From NCBI GenBank assembly GCA_003024785.1, contig PUQB01000201.1, positions 348,726 to 412,725 of the forward strand: a stretch of DNA of 64,000 nt. The letters run 5' to 3'. A program made the translations under genes and the position numbers. Below the pieces are notes generated by a model. It made no database searches. It worked only from the letters and a program-made list of their open reading frames with translations, and was not told the DNA's origin. This document shows positions 23,301 through 35,987 of the stretch, piece after piece; within the stretch, counting starts at the first letter, position 1, and every line of letters begins with the position of its first letter. The DNA is from Selaginella tamariscina (Eukaryota > Streptophyta > Lycopodiopsida > Selaginellales > Selaginellaceae).

Positions 23301-24179
23301 CTTAATAATGTAAATGCTTCATATATATAATTATTTTTAGTTACATGATTATTGTGAATAAATTATAATTATACGAAAATAAAGTTAATGATCATCATCA
23401 CTGTCAGTCCGTCCAATGTAATTTAATAATTTTTTAATTTAATTATTAATATTAAATTGTAACCAGTTTCTGTTACGTCTAGTTTCACTCACAAAAGGGT
23501 ATATACCTAATATCACTCATGAAGCAGCATTACACGAGACATTTACTTGCAGCAAAAGTCAGAAACATTTTTGTGTTTCATTTGAAATTGTCTACTTGAT
23601 TTTGATTAAATCTTAATCATGTAGCTTTTTATATTATAGTAAACATTTGTTTTGCAAATATCATTCATGCTTTTGTTACTTCTGGAAAAATTAACGGCAT
23701 GAATTTATAACAAATATAATAATTTTGACTTTTACATAATGTTTAGTGATAAAGACATATAACTTCTGGTAAAAGAACGAAGTTAAGGATTATATTTAAT
23801 TGATTAAACTAACAATAAACATATTCACACACAATAATAATACAGTATAATATAAATTTAAACCACGGCACCCACCGTAGTCCTTCGGCCCAAAACCCAT
23901 GACTTTTTAATAACAATTTTGTTTGTGAATGCATTATAATCATATATATAACTGATAGAGGAGAATTAATCTAGACGGTGGGTGATATGTGACTCTCTTT
24001 AAATATAAAATCTAACTAATACTTTCTAATTATTTTAAACTTATACAGATGCATATGATACTTCTTTTGATTTGAATAGTATTTGCATTTTTATGAATAT
24101 AGACCCAGATACATCAAGAATATTCTTGTTATGTTCTATTATGATAAATTGTTGTCATAAACCTTTATTTCTGTTGACT

Positions 24180-24493
24180 TCAATATAGTGCTCCTCCACC
24201 TGACTTCAATTTTCGTGTAGAGAGGAGGGTAAGCAGGTGCGTACAGAAACTAAACTCTTCGGTGTTCATAATCTTCTTCTCTCCGCGAGCAATGCCGGAT
24301 TAGATGAAGAAAAGATAGTGTCGTTTTCAGATGCATTCCACAATGTACCAGACTTGAGGCGCTTGTTGTGCATCTGCAAGAAAAAGAGGCGCTTTGGATT
24401 AAAAAAAATAAAGAGCTCTAATGAGGTGCTTGTTCTAAATGTGGCATTCTGCAATGTCTTTATAACAATCCGCTATTTGGGTATCTGCAAGCT
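24180..24493 (+). other. Leader segment upstream of CLASP fragment
   Basis: Contains a short open frame from 24,237 with no recognisable domain. The same leader, more decayed, precedes the CLASP remnants at 22,190, 40,690 and 42,480. Repetition of leader plus CLASP exon as one block suggests they were duplicated as a unit. Confidence 0.5.
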
Positions 24494-24796
24494 GTGGATG
24501 AATGTTTGCAGCAGCTGCAATCGAAAGATACAAAGGAAAGAATGGCCGGAGTTGAGAAGCTACAGACAGTTCTTGAGCACTCTATGAAGGGTTCGTCTGC
24601 GATTGAAGCGAGTAACCTTGTGGATGCCGCACTGTTTCAGGGTTTTAAGGAGCTTTGCACGCTCTCGATTGTGCTTCGGACATTTGACAGCCATTTTAAC
24701 GCTCTTCTCCCTGCCGTTGTTGAGAGGCTTGGAGATGATAAACAGGCTGTTCGAGATGCCTCTAGGCGTTTGCTACTTGCACTTATACGGATGTAA
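24494..24796 (+). pseudogene. CLASP: CLASP N-terminal TOG fragment (best copy)
   Basis: Open frame of 100 residues from ATG at 24,494 to a stop at 24,796. It opens with MDECLQQLQSKDTKERMAGV and includes LLPAVVERLGDDKQAVRDAS, then RRLLLALI. This matches the start of plant CLASP, a microtubule-associated protein whose first TOG domain begins with KDTKERM and contains NALVPAVVERLGD..QPVRD. Relative to the family about 12 residues are missing after LVDAAL, and the frame ends where the second half of TOG1 should follow. Full CLASP is over 1,400 residues, so this is a captured or duplicated gene fragment. A role as a short peptide cannot be excluded but has no support. Confidence 0.85.
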
Positions 24797-24809
24797 CATA
24801 AAAAAATAA

Positions 24810-26139
24810 CTGTATATATTTCTACTCAGATACCGGTCAGATACATATATAATATTCTTTTAGGTATAAAGTTGAAATGGAGTAGATAGCTGTTTCATTA
24901 ATGTATTGAACTGTTTAATGCAATTTAATGTCTGTTTTTTCATACGCATTACATCACACATCCATTCAGATACATATACTTAAATGTATACATATATATT
25001 CATCTGCACACACGTCCACACACACACAAATGTTAAATAAATTTATATACAATTAAAGAAACTAAATTATAATTATAGAAAAAATATGTAAATGCAAGGG
25101 CAATGTATTAAAACCCTTAACTATTTAAAAGAATTTCCTGCACATTGACATAGAACCTAGATGGTTTTTATTTATAAATGGTATTGATATTCTTAAAATC
25201 AGTTCACATCAAATATATAAATATATTCATACAAATTCACTTAGAATCAAAATTAAATTAACATGTTTTAATGTGAGTTAAATTTGTCTGTTAATAATGT
25301 TATACTCGATATAGTTAATCTCGACCTGACTTAGTAAAGATCAAATGAAGCACCATAAATACTGATCAAAGGGTTTGAATAGTGTGTTCTAATTAATTAT
25401 TAGATTCTCGATGATAACCAAAAGATAATGACTTTTTAATATTGAGTAACTCCAAAAGTTGTTGTTAAAACTTGGCAATAAATTAAATCATGATTATTGA
25501 CAATGTTGTTAAAGAGTCGTGTAACCAAAATGTCCTTCATAATTAAGTCCATTGTCTCTTAACTAGAGATAGTCTTATGAACACAAATTAATGACAACAT
25601 AAAATAAAAGTTATTTCAATTTATGTCAAGTTCTTTTTATGTAAACATTCTCTTCCCTTTTTTGAACAAAACAAATAAATTTTGGTGAAATTCTATTCAC
25701 AATAGTACACTTTAGACTTATAAATATCCTCGTCACTGAAGATTATTTTTCGTTATGTTATAACAAAATTGTGAATTAAGTATGGTAATTTTTTAGAGCG
25801 AAAGTTCAAAATGTTGGGTTAGTTAAAGGAATATGCAAAAATATGACGTATAATAAAAGGTTAAATCTCATATTTCTATTTTGTTAGTATTTACATCTTA
25901 GGTGTATAAGACATTATGCTCAAGCTTACAAGGTGGCAAGTATGTTTCTTACTTCACTTACTCATCCTAGGATGTTATGGTCTTAATAAGGGCCACATCC
26001 TTTACTTGATTTGATTCTTATTTTGATCCAATTTTTAATGTCAAAGACATGTTGATGCCATATTTAGCCCCTAAAATAGGGTCTCTTTACTAATCTTTTT
26101 TTTATACTACAAAAAAGGCCATCTTGTTTGTCATTATTG
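24810..26139. other. AT-rich intergenic region with no gene seen
   Basis: No open frame, RNA gene or repeat family member recognised. The homology shared with 42,930 ends just before this region. Confidence 0.6.
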
Positions 26140-26638
26140 AGTTGTAGTCATCCTCAATGCTAAGGATGAGAATGATTTTATATTTGGCATTGAAGACTTG
26201 CATTAAAAACTTCCTCGATGTAGAGGATGTGAATGGCCCCGTATTTAGCATAAGGACCGGTTCATTTTTGTGTTCTAGAAGGAATGACCCACATTTGGCA
26301 TGGAGGACATATTCATATTTGCGTTCTAGATGTCATTGGCACCTAAGGATTAAAAATCGTGAATATCTTAATGCCAAAAACAATTGGATCCTCATCCTTG
26401 GTGTCAAAAATAGAAATGACTCGATAGGATCATCATCTTTGGCTCTTGGTGCCAAAATGAGAACAACTCAATAAGACCATCATCCTTGGCACTCGATGTT
26501 AAGAACGGACATGATTTACGACCATCATTTTTGGTGTTGAAAATCGATTTCTCAAGAGAATGACCTTCATCCTCGACATTAACGATGGATTTCTTGAGAA
26601 AAGAACTTTCATCCTTGGCGAGGACTTGGTGACTAACA

Positions 26639-26640
<2 letters not shown>
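26140..26640. repeat. Degenerate minisatellite (CATCCTTGGC core)
   Basis: Repeated degenerate units of roughly 55-70 bp with a core resembling CATCATCCTTGGCACTCGAT followed by GTTAAGAACG..ATGA. The clearest units lie between about 26,390 and 26,620. The open frames across it are artefacts. Confidence 0.65.
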
Positions 26641-26730
<90 letters not shown>

Positions 26731-26731
26731 C
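26641..26731. repeat. Compound (TA)n-(AAT)n microsatellite
   Basis: Two TA runs separated by a single phase slip, then (AAT)n of about eight units. It directly follows the minisatellite. Confidence 0.95.
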
Positions 26732-28150
26732 ATAGTATTTATGGAATGATGTAATGATATTTATTTGTTCAATTATGTTTTTAAGATTCAAATACACTTT
26801 ATGTCAAAACCTTGTATTACATAGTGTGTAACATCTTGGCAATAGATGTGGAGAAGAATATTTTCATTTAGTCCAACAGTGTTCTCAAAATACAAGTTAA
26901 CATTATGTTCTCCTACATAAAATTTGAATATTAAATAAATTAATATTCCATACTTGAATAGACGTGTTTTCTTTTTTTATATAAAAGAAATCATGTTCGT
27001 TTCCTTTTATAAATTAAAGGTGCTTTTTGCTGCTTAGGCGATGGGATGGCTTGGACGGGGTGAGCGGTTCCTCAGCACATCAAAGAAATTCTATAGTGGT
27101 AATAAAGAGACATTTGAATGTTAAATAAAAAAAATTATGTTTAACAAACGTGTTTTCTTCTTTTATGTAAAATAAACTTTAATAGTAATAAAGAATGCAT
27201 ATTTTAGATATTAAATTATTATTTATGAATCATTTATCATTATTATACACGTTTGGTTGTCTTTGTACAAAATTAGCTATCCTTCCGCCAAAGACATTTG
27301 TAAAATATATATAACACTATAACATCTTAGTGAAGCAAATTTTAACGCGATGAACATGCTTTTGGCATCGACGACGGTATTTTGGATGCTGAAGACAAAA
27401 TTTTGTATGAAAGTAACACATTTCATCTCGAAGCTATATGGTCATGTATGGAATAGTGGTGCACATTACGGCCGAGCGCGTTAACTAGCCCTCCTCATAT
27501 GGACTGTATATTTTATATTTTTCATTACTTCAATCTCCAAGATGTCAATTGGATGGAGGAGCAAGGATTATTCTCACTCCTTTCCTGTGTTGGATCAATA
27601 AATTGGTAGATATATGCATTATTCAACACATCATGAACCTGTACGAGTCCTTAAACTAGCTTCATGTCTTACATAGGGTCAAATGTATTTAATATCAGTA
27701 ATGTACAACGTGTAATTCTTTTACCTTTTTAAAAAAATTGTCAAAAACCTTAAACCTCCTTTTTAAATTTTAAATAAATTCTTTTTATTCAGTAATGAAA
27801 TATTTCCAACATTATTTTTGGGATAATCCATATTACAGTTTCAGATATAATTTCATATTATGAGTACGTTTGAAATGTTATGTTCTTTTTTTAAAACGAT
27901 TGGTTACTATTATTGTCCTTAGTTGAATTCTTCTACAACAACTCCAAACATGCATCAACTACTCTTATATGCATTAACATGTTAACATCCACAATGGAGT
28001 TTTGATACACATAGAAGATGTTTGTCGAAGATTAACTTACCATCTCTAGTTTACTAAATTACATTTCATCAACATCTTTTTGGAGGCACATAATATAGCT
28101 ACCAATCAATATCATAAAAACAATCTAGTTTATCATGTTGGACTATGTGA
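26732..28150. other. Intergenic region with no gene seen
   Basis: AT-rich sequence without supported coding, RNA or mobile-element signal. Confidence 0.6.
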
Positions 28151-28153
28151 CCT

Positions 28154-28472
28154 TCACGTTCATTCAGTATTTCATGTTTATCTTCTTGAGCCGTACCACT
28201 CAAACACGCTCCTTGATTAAACTTTACCACCTCCAACTCTGGTTATAATTGACAATGATTTAAAATATAAATTAATAAAATTTTAAATTCCAAGTTCCTT
28301 TCCTACGAGGATCCACGTTCATTCGATATTCCATGTTTCTCTTCTTGATCCGTACCACTCAAACACGCTCCTTGATTAAACTTTATCACCTCCAACTTTG
28401 GTTACAATTGACAATGATTTAAAATATAAAATTAATAAATTTTAAATTCCAAGTTCCTTTCCTACCAATTGG
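28154..28472. repeat. Tandem duplication of a 159-bp unit
   Basis: CGTTCATTC starts at 28,157 and again at 28,316. Both units contain CGTACCACTCAAACACGCTC and end in AAATTCCAAGTTCCTTTCCT. Identity is high (a handful of substitutions), so it is fairly recent. Confidence 0.9.
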
Positions 28473-28779
28473 GTTGGCTACTTTTTTAAGTGAACGTTTT
28501 TAGGAACCTGCAAAAATCTATAACACACTCGCGACAATGTCACCGAGTTTTATTGTAGGTATCCGAATAAGCCTGGCGAGTCGTGTGACATTTTGACGGA
28601 CACGAAGACATACAGATACGGATAATAATATAGATAAGGATATGAATAAAGATAAGAGTCATTATTTTAGCTAACACTAGATTTGGCTTCCCTTATAATA
28701 TATAAGAATAAATATAATTAGGGTTAAGTATTTATCAATAGTTTAGGAGTTAATCTTCTTATTTTGTTTTGATATTATT

Positions 28780-29190
28780 TCATGCTTCTGTGACATTAGG
28801 CTATGCACATAGTGCATGGCTTAGAAAGTTGCAACTTCATTTCCTTTTTTAATGTGACCTTGGTTCAAACTTGCAACTTTTTAGGATACAATGTTTTATG
28901 GATGGTGCATAAGTCAGATCATTGTGAGTTAGAACCTCACCAAGGCAACCTTGTAAAAGAAATTCAATTTACAACCTTTTAATTCATGCACCATATTAAA
29001 CATTCAAAATGTTGCATGGCTAAGAAAGTTGAGAGTTCAATTTTTTTTAAGAAACAATATTAACTTTGCCCTAGTAAAGTTTTATCTTGTAATTTATACA
29101 CTATGCACCATTCTTGATATAAAAATGGTGCATGGCTAAGAAGGTTAATAATTCAATTTTTTTTTAAAGATACAATATTAATGATTCTCA
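28780..29190. repeat. Degenerate repeat with GCATGGCTAAGAAAGTT motif
   Basis: The motif occurs near 28,815, 29,015 and 29,128, each followed by a T-rich run and AATATTAA. Reverse-orientation copies of the TGCACCAT part lie between them. It looks like an old tandem or inverted repeat; no gene seen. Confidence 0.5.
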
Positions 29191-29204
29191 ACATTAAGCA
29201 CAAT

Positions 29205-29640
29205 GCATGACGCTAATAATTTTAAATATAATAATTTTGGTTTTTAACATTATTAGAAATTTTTATTTTAATATATAATTATATTCATATAATATCTTCA
29301 TGATCTAAGCATATGATAAGAACAAGAATAATGACACATTTTAATTAGTTAAATTACACATGTTTAAACTTTGTTAGGATATTTTAACACTTTAATTTTA
29401 AATTTTTAACTTAACATTTCAATGTTTTTATGTTATAATCAATCTTTAATTTCCATCATTGTTACTATACAATTATAATTGATCAAATATTTAGTATATA
29501 ATTGAGTGCATATGCAACTTTACTGTAGTCACAATATGTTCATACACATTATTTATGTGTATTACATTATACATTTAGGTATTCACATAAAGTAAATAAA
29601 CACATTGAAGATGAGGGACATTTTCTTTAAAATTCAAAAG
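29205..29640. repeat. Dispersed AT-rich repeat, inverted relative to 34.3-34.8 kb
   Basis: The stretch ending in CAACTTTACTGTAGTCAC..ATGTTCATACAC is the reverse complement of 34,430-34,830. Partial copies lie at 21,640-21,740 and 39,960-40,090. It precedes P450-A by 0.6-1 kb. Confidence 0.65.
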
Positions 29641-30170
29641 ACTGAGAGGAAGTGTACATACGGAGTGTACTGAACTGTATGAAAGCACAAGCTTCAACGC
29701 GCCATCTAGCCGCCCCAGTTTACTTTTATTGAACTAATTAGAATTATATCATTAATTATCACATGTTTTAAGTATTCTATCGTTAATACCAGATGACATT
29801 AATATATTATGTGAAAAAACAAACTTCATGCCTTTATTTGTTTATTTTACTTAAGATAAGAACACTAAGTTAACATATAATTAATTTAGGAACATATAGG
29901 ACCTTTCCTAGAATTAAACAAAATAATAAAAATATAAACCTATATGGTCAGGAAATTAGTCAAAATCACGTGTACGACTTTCAGTAAATTTTTTTGACGA
30001 AGTATTACCTTGCCACATCGATTGGGTGACATTAACACAAGTCGTTAAATGGGTCCAGGTACACTTTAATATTCAATTTTCATTCAATCAGACCAGTAGT
30101 TAGTTTTGAACAAGATACCAAATACAGCACATAGGAGCGAGAAGATGCTTCTAAACTCCTTGTATAAAAA

Positions 30171-30190
30171 AGGGTATATAAGTTGAGACT
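30171..30190 (+). promoter_or_regulatory. Putative TATA box of P450-A
   Basis: GGGTATATAAGTTGAG lies about 46 bp before the ATG. P450-B has GGGTATATATGTTGAG in the matching place (39,096-39,112). Conservation between the two copies, in otherwise drifting upstream sequence, supports a core promoter. Confidence 0.55.
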
Positions 30191-30226
30191 TGAGTTAATT
30201 TCTATATAGTTTAGTTTCCGTGTAAG

Positions 30227-30585
30227 ATGGATAATATACTGCAATGGTGTATACTTACACTCTTCATTGCATACCTCATCTGGAGTCTAATTTCATACGA
30301 TCCTAAGGCGCCATTAGCACTTCCCATAATCGGGCATTTGCATTTACTGGGCAAATCTCCGCACCAGTCTCTGGCTAAACTCGCACAAAAGTACGGTCCC
30401 TGCATGTTTCTAAAGTTCGGATGGTATAAAACTTTGATTATTTCATCGCCAGAATGGGCAAAAGAAGCTCTCAAGACACATGATCTTGTCTTCTCATCCA
30501 GGCCGAATCTTACTGCCGTGGTATGTTCGTGTGTATGCAACATGCCCTGCATGTCTGTATGTAAGACTGCTTGCTTGTATTTCTG

Positions 30586-30616
<31 letters not shown>

Positions 30617-31948
30617 ATATTATGTCATATGCACCATCAAGGGTTAATGTGATACAGAGTGTATTTTCGTACAATCACAATGGAGTAATATGGTCACCGT
30701 ACGGAGAAACATGGGGAACCTGCGGAAGCTTTGCAATTTGGAACTGCTCTCACCTAAGCGTGTAGCGTTTTTCACTCCAGTGAGAGCTAGTGAGATGCAC
30801 TTAACCATGTCTAGACTGTTAGATTGCTCAGGAACTAAACAAGTCGTTAACCTCGCGGATATTCTCTCGGATCTCACTTTTTAACACCATGACCCAGATG
30901 ATCATGAGCACCAGCTATTCTGCAGGAAAAGATGAAGAGGTGTGTTTATGTGTCTCTGTTATTCTTTAATAAGTTGTTTCAGGCATGGACGTACAAGGTG
31001 TTTATTCGGAAATCATCGATTGCAATAGGAGAGGTTTTATTTGGGAGATTATGTTCCCTGGCTGGGATGGCTGGACTCAAAGAAGGTGTCTACGATGAAC
31101 TACTACCTAAAGCATATGGATCAGTACGTACAGAAGCAGATTGATATGCACCGCAGTAACCCCGAGAAGTTTAACGATTTCATAACGATCATGCTTGCTA
31201 ACAAACAAGTGTGCAACTCAGATGTTGCTATGAAATCTGTCATTCTGGTACTAGTATATATCTTTTCTTTTAATAGTACGTATAGAAGTATATTTTGATC
31301 TTACGTATTCCAGGACTTGCTTGCTGGAGGAACAGATACAAGCTCGGCAACTACGGAATGGGCAATCTCCGAGCTCTTGAAGAGCCCAGAAGCAATGAAA
31401 AAGGTGAAAGACGAGCTTGATACTATAGTTGGAAGAGAGCCATGGTCAGAGAGGAACACCTTGAGAATCTGAAGTACCTTGCAGCAGTAACGAAGGAGAC
31501 ACTGCGGTTGCATGCTCCAGGCCCTCTACTTGTGTATGCGACAAGCCAAGACTGTAAATTTGGCGAGTATTTCATCCCCAAAGGAACAAGGGCAATAGTG
31601 AATGCATATGCGATTGGGAGAGATGAGAACACATGGAAGGATCCTCTCAAGTTTGACCCAGAAAGGTTTACGCAGGGTGACGTAGATGTTCAGGGCCGGC
31701 ATTTCCAGGTACTCCCATTTGGGACTGGGAGGCGAGGTTGCCCTGGGACTCAGCTGGGAATGACCATGGTGCAGTTTATGTTGGCAAGCTTGTTACATGG
31801 CTTCGATTGGGAGATGCCTGATGGGATGAGTTTTGAGGACATTGATATGAACGACGGTTTCGGATTAACTCTTCCCAAAAATGTTCCTTCGAAGGTTATC
31901 CCTGTTGCACGCTTAAACCCACAAGCCTATAGATTAGATAAGGCTTAA
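30227..31948 (+). pseudogene. Cytochrome P450-A (A-type, CYP71 clan), four exons, four frameshifts
   Basis: By alignment to P450-B the exons are 30,227-30,520, 30,658-30,939, 30,983-31,247 and 31,314-31,948, giving about 491 residues if read through the shifts, which is normal length. Seen in order: N-terminal hydrophobic anchor (about residues 5-23), Pro-rich hinge PLALPIIGHLHLLG, WSPYGETW, PWLGWLD, I-helix AGGTDTSS, K-helix ETLR, FDPERF, haem loop FGTGRRGCPG. Such enzymes are ER-bound mono-oxygenases fed by NADPH-P450 reductase; the substrate cannot be told. Breaks: one base missing near 30,714, one extra T at about 30,878-30,882, one extra T at about 31,035-31,038, one base missing near 31,440. 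Two lie in T runs, so assembly error is a real alternative to pseudogenisation. Subfamily not assigned. Confidence 0.9.
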
Positions 31949-33801
31949 TGGATGAATCCCCTGTTGTCCTTGGTTAATAAACTATGAATAAAGAGACTAC
32001 GTTATATTAATGATGTTATTAATATTAAATTTTATTATCAAGATTTTAATTTTAAACTTAGAAATACATTTAATTAGCGTACATGTGGAATCTTATTGCT
32101 ATTAGAAAGTACAAGTGGTTTAACGTTTCGGCAAATTTCAAAAAAGTGGAATTACTTTACCCTTAATAGAAGACTCAAATGGTGCCTGCGTAGACTTTGC
32201 TAGAGACTGTAGAGGAACAGTACTTTATGACTTCTTAAATTTCACCCAGTGAAAGCCTGTTGTTTAAGATGCTTCTAAAGAGTGGCATATGTGTTGGCAT
32301 CGAATACAGACACAATAACAGTTAAATGCCTTAATGAAACAGCCATCTACATAATCTTTTACAATCCAGCCTTTTTTTTATTTAGCCGTTGGCTAAGCAT
32401 GGCCACCAAATAAAATTACAGTTCATATTATAAAATAGATTTAATAATTGAGATTAAGTTTTATGAATTAATAGTTAATTAAATTTAATAATTAAGCTGA
32501 GTTATCACCAACTTAATAGTTAATAAATTTTTAAAAAATGGTTAGGTTATATTGTTTTCATATATCTTCATTTATTTATTTTTCTTTCCTTTTTATTATT
32601 ATTATTATTTTACTTTTCTATTTTATTATTATTTTAATGTCTTTCAATAATGTTAATGTTCTTAGTGTTTCTAACACATGATGGAATCATATAATTAATT
32701 ATAATTTTAAATAATAAATAATCAAATTCATAAATTTATATTTAAAATAGGATTGATTAAAGAGGTTCGACTTTATAGTAAGTGTGAACATTTAATGAAA
32801 TTATGCAATCATAATTATAAAAATGGTATTAAATGAAATTGTAAAAATTGTGACACTACATAATCAATTCATTATAATACGTAATTTTTAAATAATAACC
32901 TTGTTTTTCTATAGATATTGAGAGTAATATATTATTGATGTATTAAAATGTCATAATTGAAATAGATATTAAAAATTATAATATAATGATTAATTGGTAT
33001 AATTTTTGTTATGATATATGTAGTGTAAGTGTTGAGAAGGGTAATTAAAAAAATAAGTGAGTTAGGTATAATAATAAATGATAAAGTTAAATTTGATAAC
33101 ATAAATATCATAAGGGACATAGAATTACAAGTCAATAGGTTTTTGTGAGATATAAAAGGTATAAACAAGATGTTTTTAGCTTTAATATTAAATAAGAACA
33201 AAAATACACTTATTAATATTAAATATTAATATATTACTTTAGACACAATTATTTTTTAAATAAATGAATTGATTATAATATTTAATAGTTTATACAACCT
33301 AGTTATAAACATTACATAATAAATTATTTGATTCATTTTAAAGATCTAGAAACAAAAATTCATATCAATTGTATAAAATCAACATGACAATTATTAAGAA
33401 ATTATTAGTTAAATGTGAAATTACCAAGGTAATATATAAATTAATTTTCAAAAATACATATGATGAAAATCTTTTTTTCAAATCAGCATAAACGTTTAAT
33501 GTTTTTTCTTTAACATATAAAATTTTCATGTGTAGTAAAATAAATATTATTTTAATTTTTAATTTAAAATAAAGAATGATAATAAATTAAATATTATTAT
33601 ATATATATCATGATATAAAATATAATATAATTATTTATATATAAATAATATTGATATTTAAAAAAATAATAAATTATTACTTAATTCATATTTCAAACCT
33701 CAAAATTTAATTGTCAAGTAGCGTTGAGGTTAAATTTTCGAAAAGAAAGATTGAATTGTAAAAACTAATACATATCAGTCAATTTAACTTTATACCTAAA
33801 A

Positions 33802-33876
<75 letters not shown>

Positions 33877-35582
33877 CGTGTGTGTATCTGAGTGCATGTG
33901 TCATACAAAAGGCACCTCAAGAATCCGCTATACCTGAAATCCTGGTACATTGTGGAATGTCCCTCTAAACAACCTTCTTTAATTTTCTCCATCTAATCCA
34001 GCATCGATCGCGGCAAGACTGTAGATTGTGTACGTATGCACCTGCTTAGAGATCCTGCCAGGGTTTGTTAAATCAATTGATATTTAAATGTTGACTTCTT
34101 GAATTTAAACAATAGGATAGAAAATGCATAGCTGAATAGTATGAATTTATTTATAAAATGCTAATCGTTTTACTTTATATATTATTATAAATTTAATAAT
34201 ATATAAATAATATTAATGAATTATTAGTATTATATATATATATAATATATTGAAGAGGTACTAGGGTCGTAAAGATATGCTTGGAAATACAGTTTCATGA
34301 ACAAAACATAACAAGAATATTCCTTCAAAGATATATCAAATGCACAAGTTTTTTCAAATACTATGTAAATATGTGTATGTATAAGCTTAACATAATTAGA
34401 ATGTATTGTTGGAATTTTTATTTATTTATTTTTCTTTATTAAAGCATAAATAATGTGTATGAACATATTTTTTTTCAAACATCAAAGTGACTACAGTAAA
34501 GTTGCATACGTATCAATTATATAGTTGTATAGTGTAAATATTTGATCATTTATAAGTTGTATAGTAACAATGATGAAAATTATAGATTGATTATAACATA
34601 AAACATTGAAATGCTAAGTTAAAAATTTAAAATTAAAGTGCTGAAATATCCTAACAAGTTTAAACATGTGCCTATTATGCTTATTGCTAGTTTAACTAAT
34701 TAGAATGTGTCATTAATATTGTTCTTTTATCATATGTTTTAAAATGTCATGACATGAAGATATTATATGAGTATAATCATATATTAAAATAAAAATCTTC
34801 TAATAATGGTAAAAACCAAAATTATTATATTTGTTATGTATTTATCTGTTTTATTTAACAAAAGAATTGATGTGAACATCTAAGACATTTCCTACGAATG
34901 ATATTGTAACACAAGGTCCTTACAGGTTGTATGGTTAAGAAATAAGTCAAAATGTACAATTTCCAGTAATTCTTTGTCCCACGTGTAATGCCACACAAGT
35001 CATAATAGGTATATACCTGCGACATCGATCATGGTGACGTAAACACACGTCATTAGTTGTGTAATCTAGAGGCTAAATTATAGCACCATTAGCACTTCCC
35101 ATAGTTGGGCATACGCACTTAACAGTGATAGGTGTTTATGTGTTTTAAGTGTGAAAGAACGTCATCACCAAAGTGATGTCACTAGTTCTCACTACTTGCA
35201 CCGGAGTTTTACAACGTACGCATCTGTTGTCAAGTCTTAAAGGGAAGTTAGTCGTAGGTTTTGAAGGGAAGTTAGCCAGTGACAAAAGACTCACTATTGT
35301 CAGTGGTTAACACTCAGAAAAAGACGATGATGTTGACCATGAATGCATTATACAAATTTATACAAATTGACTACGCCTCTAGGTGGCTCTAGGTGGAGGC
35401 CGTATAGTATTCAAGATTCATGCATGCAGAAGAAGTAGTATCCATTGTCGTACGCTTACTCCGCGAGGGTCTGGCTTAGTAGGAAGGGTGGTGGATGGAA
35501 CGCCTGGCTGTCACCAACACTAGCGAGTTGCAATATACAGAACAAAAAAAAGTGAATTATTCGTTTAGTGAGAAGTACATGG
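31949..35582. other. P450-A 3' flank and AT-rich spacer
   Basis: No coding signal. 33,805-33,866 is a long (TA)n run followed by a short CA/TG run. 34,255-34,835 is the dispersed AT-rich repeat. 35,318-35,588 is a segment absent from the other duplicate. Small open frames here are noise. Confidence 0.6.
33805..33890. repeat. (TA)n microsatellite with short CA/TG tail
   Basis: About 30 TA units followed by GACACACACACGTGTGTGT. The equivalent site in the other duplicate (about 19,125) has only a few TA units, so it expanded after duplication. Confidence 0.95.
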
Positions 35583-35880
35583 ATCCGAGCCTAAGAAGGG
35601 GAAGGGCCAATGGGAAAGACCCTTCATGAGCTACCAAAAACCCTAAACCCTCTGGTCAAATATGTACCTATATAACCACTCCTCCCCTGGCTCAATCCCC
35701 TCGGTGGTCCAATCTCCCTGGCCGTGGAAGTATGGTAGATGTCCCCATCTAGGCTCCACGTTCGGCAGATTTCTACCTTCTAGGTCTTATCGGTTGTCGG
35801 GATCCGGACGTCTATAACCTTATGCGAAACTATGGAAGGTTCCGACCTTGGGCGCATTCGATCGCGATTAAGAGACGCGA
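35583..35880. repeat. GC-richer block of unknown origin (copy 2)
   Basis: Matches 20,590-20,900 at high identity, with an internal deletion near 35,700. It predates the P450/CLASP duplication. Confidence 0.5.
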
Positions 35881-35987
35881 GGGTAAACGAAATAAGAAAA
35901 ATATGAATAATATAAACAAGTTATATGGCGAAGAAATTAGTCAACAATGCTGATCTTGTCGTGGAAAGAACCGCATTAAGTTGAGCC

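Larger units (their letters stand above)
16892..24800. repeat. Older P450/CLASP segmental duplication, condensed copy
   Basis: Collinear with 31,522-42,930 but shorter. P450 last exon and 3' flank (16,892-19,000), AT-rich spacer, GC-richer block at 20,590-20,900, degenerate P450 exons 1-2 (21,080-21,530), CLASP fragment, minus-strand P450 tail and second CLASP fragment all follow in the same order. The minus-strand P450-B equivalent is almost wholly deleted; about 20 bases at 21,555-21,576 still match its exon 3 (38,068-38,090). Divergence is much higher than between the two 17.6 kb copies, so this duplication is older. Confidence 0.8.

Noticed and set aside
26404-26733. 109-residue open frame on the minus strand
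   Set aside because: It is made of TA/AAT microsatellite and degenerate minisatellite translation (poly-Leu, Tyr-Ile runs).
30533-30650. Extension of P450-A exon 1 into a 141-residue frame
   Set aside because: Alignment with P450-B and P450 conservation place the exon end at 30,520 with a GT donor. The extension is TA/CA-rich intron.
32932-33201. 89-residue open frame on the minus strand
   Set aside because: AT-rich, Ile/Asn/Leu/Thr-dominated translation with no counterpart in the homologous stretch near 18.3 kb.
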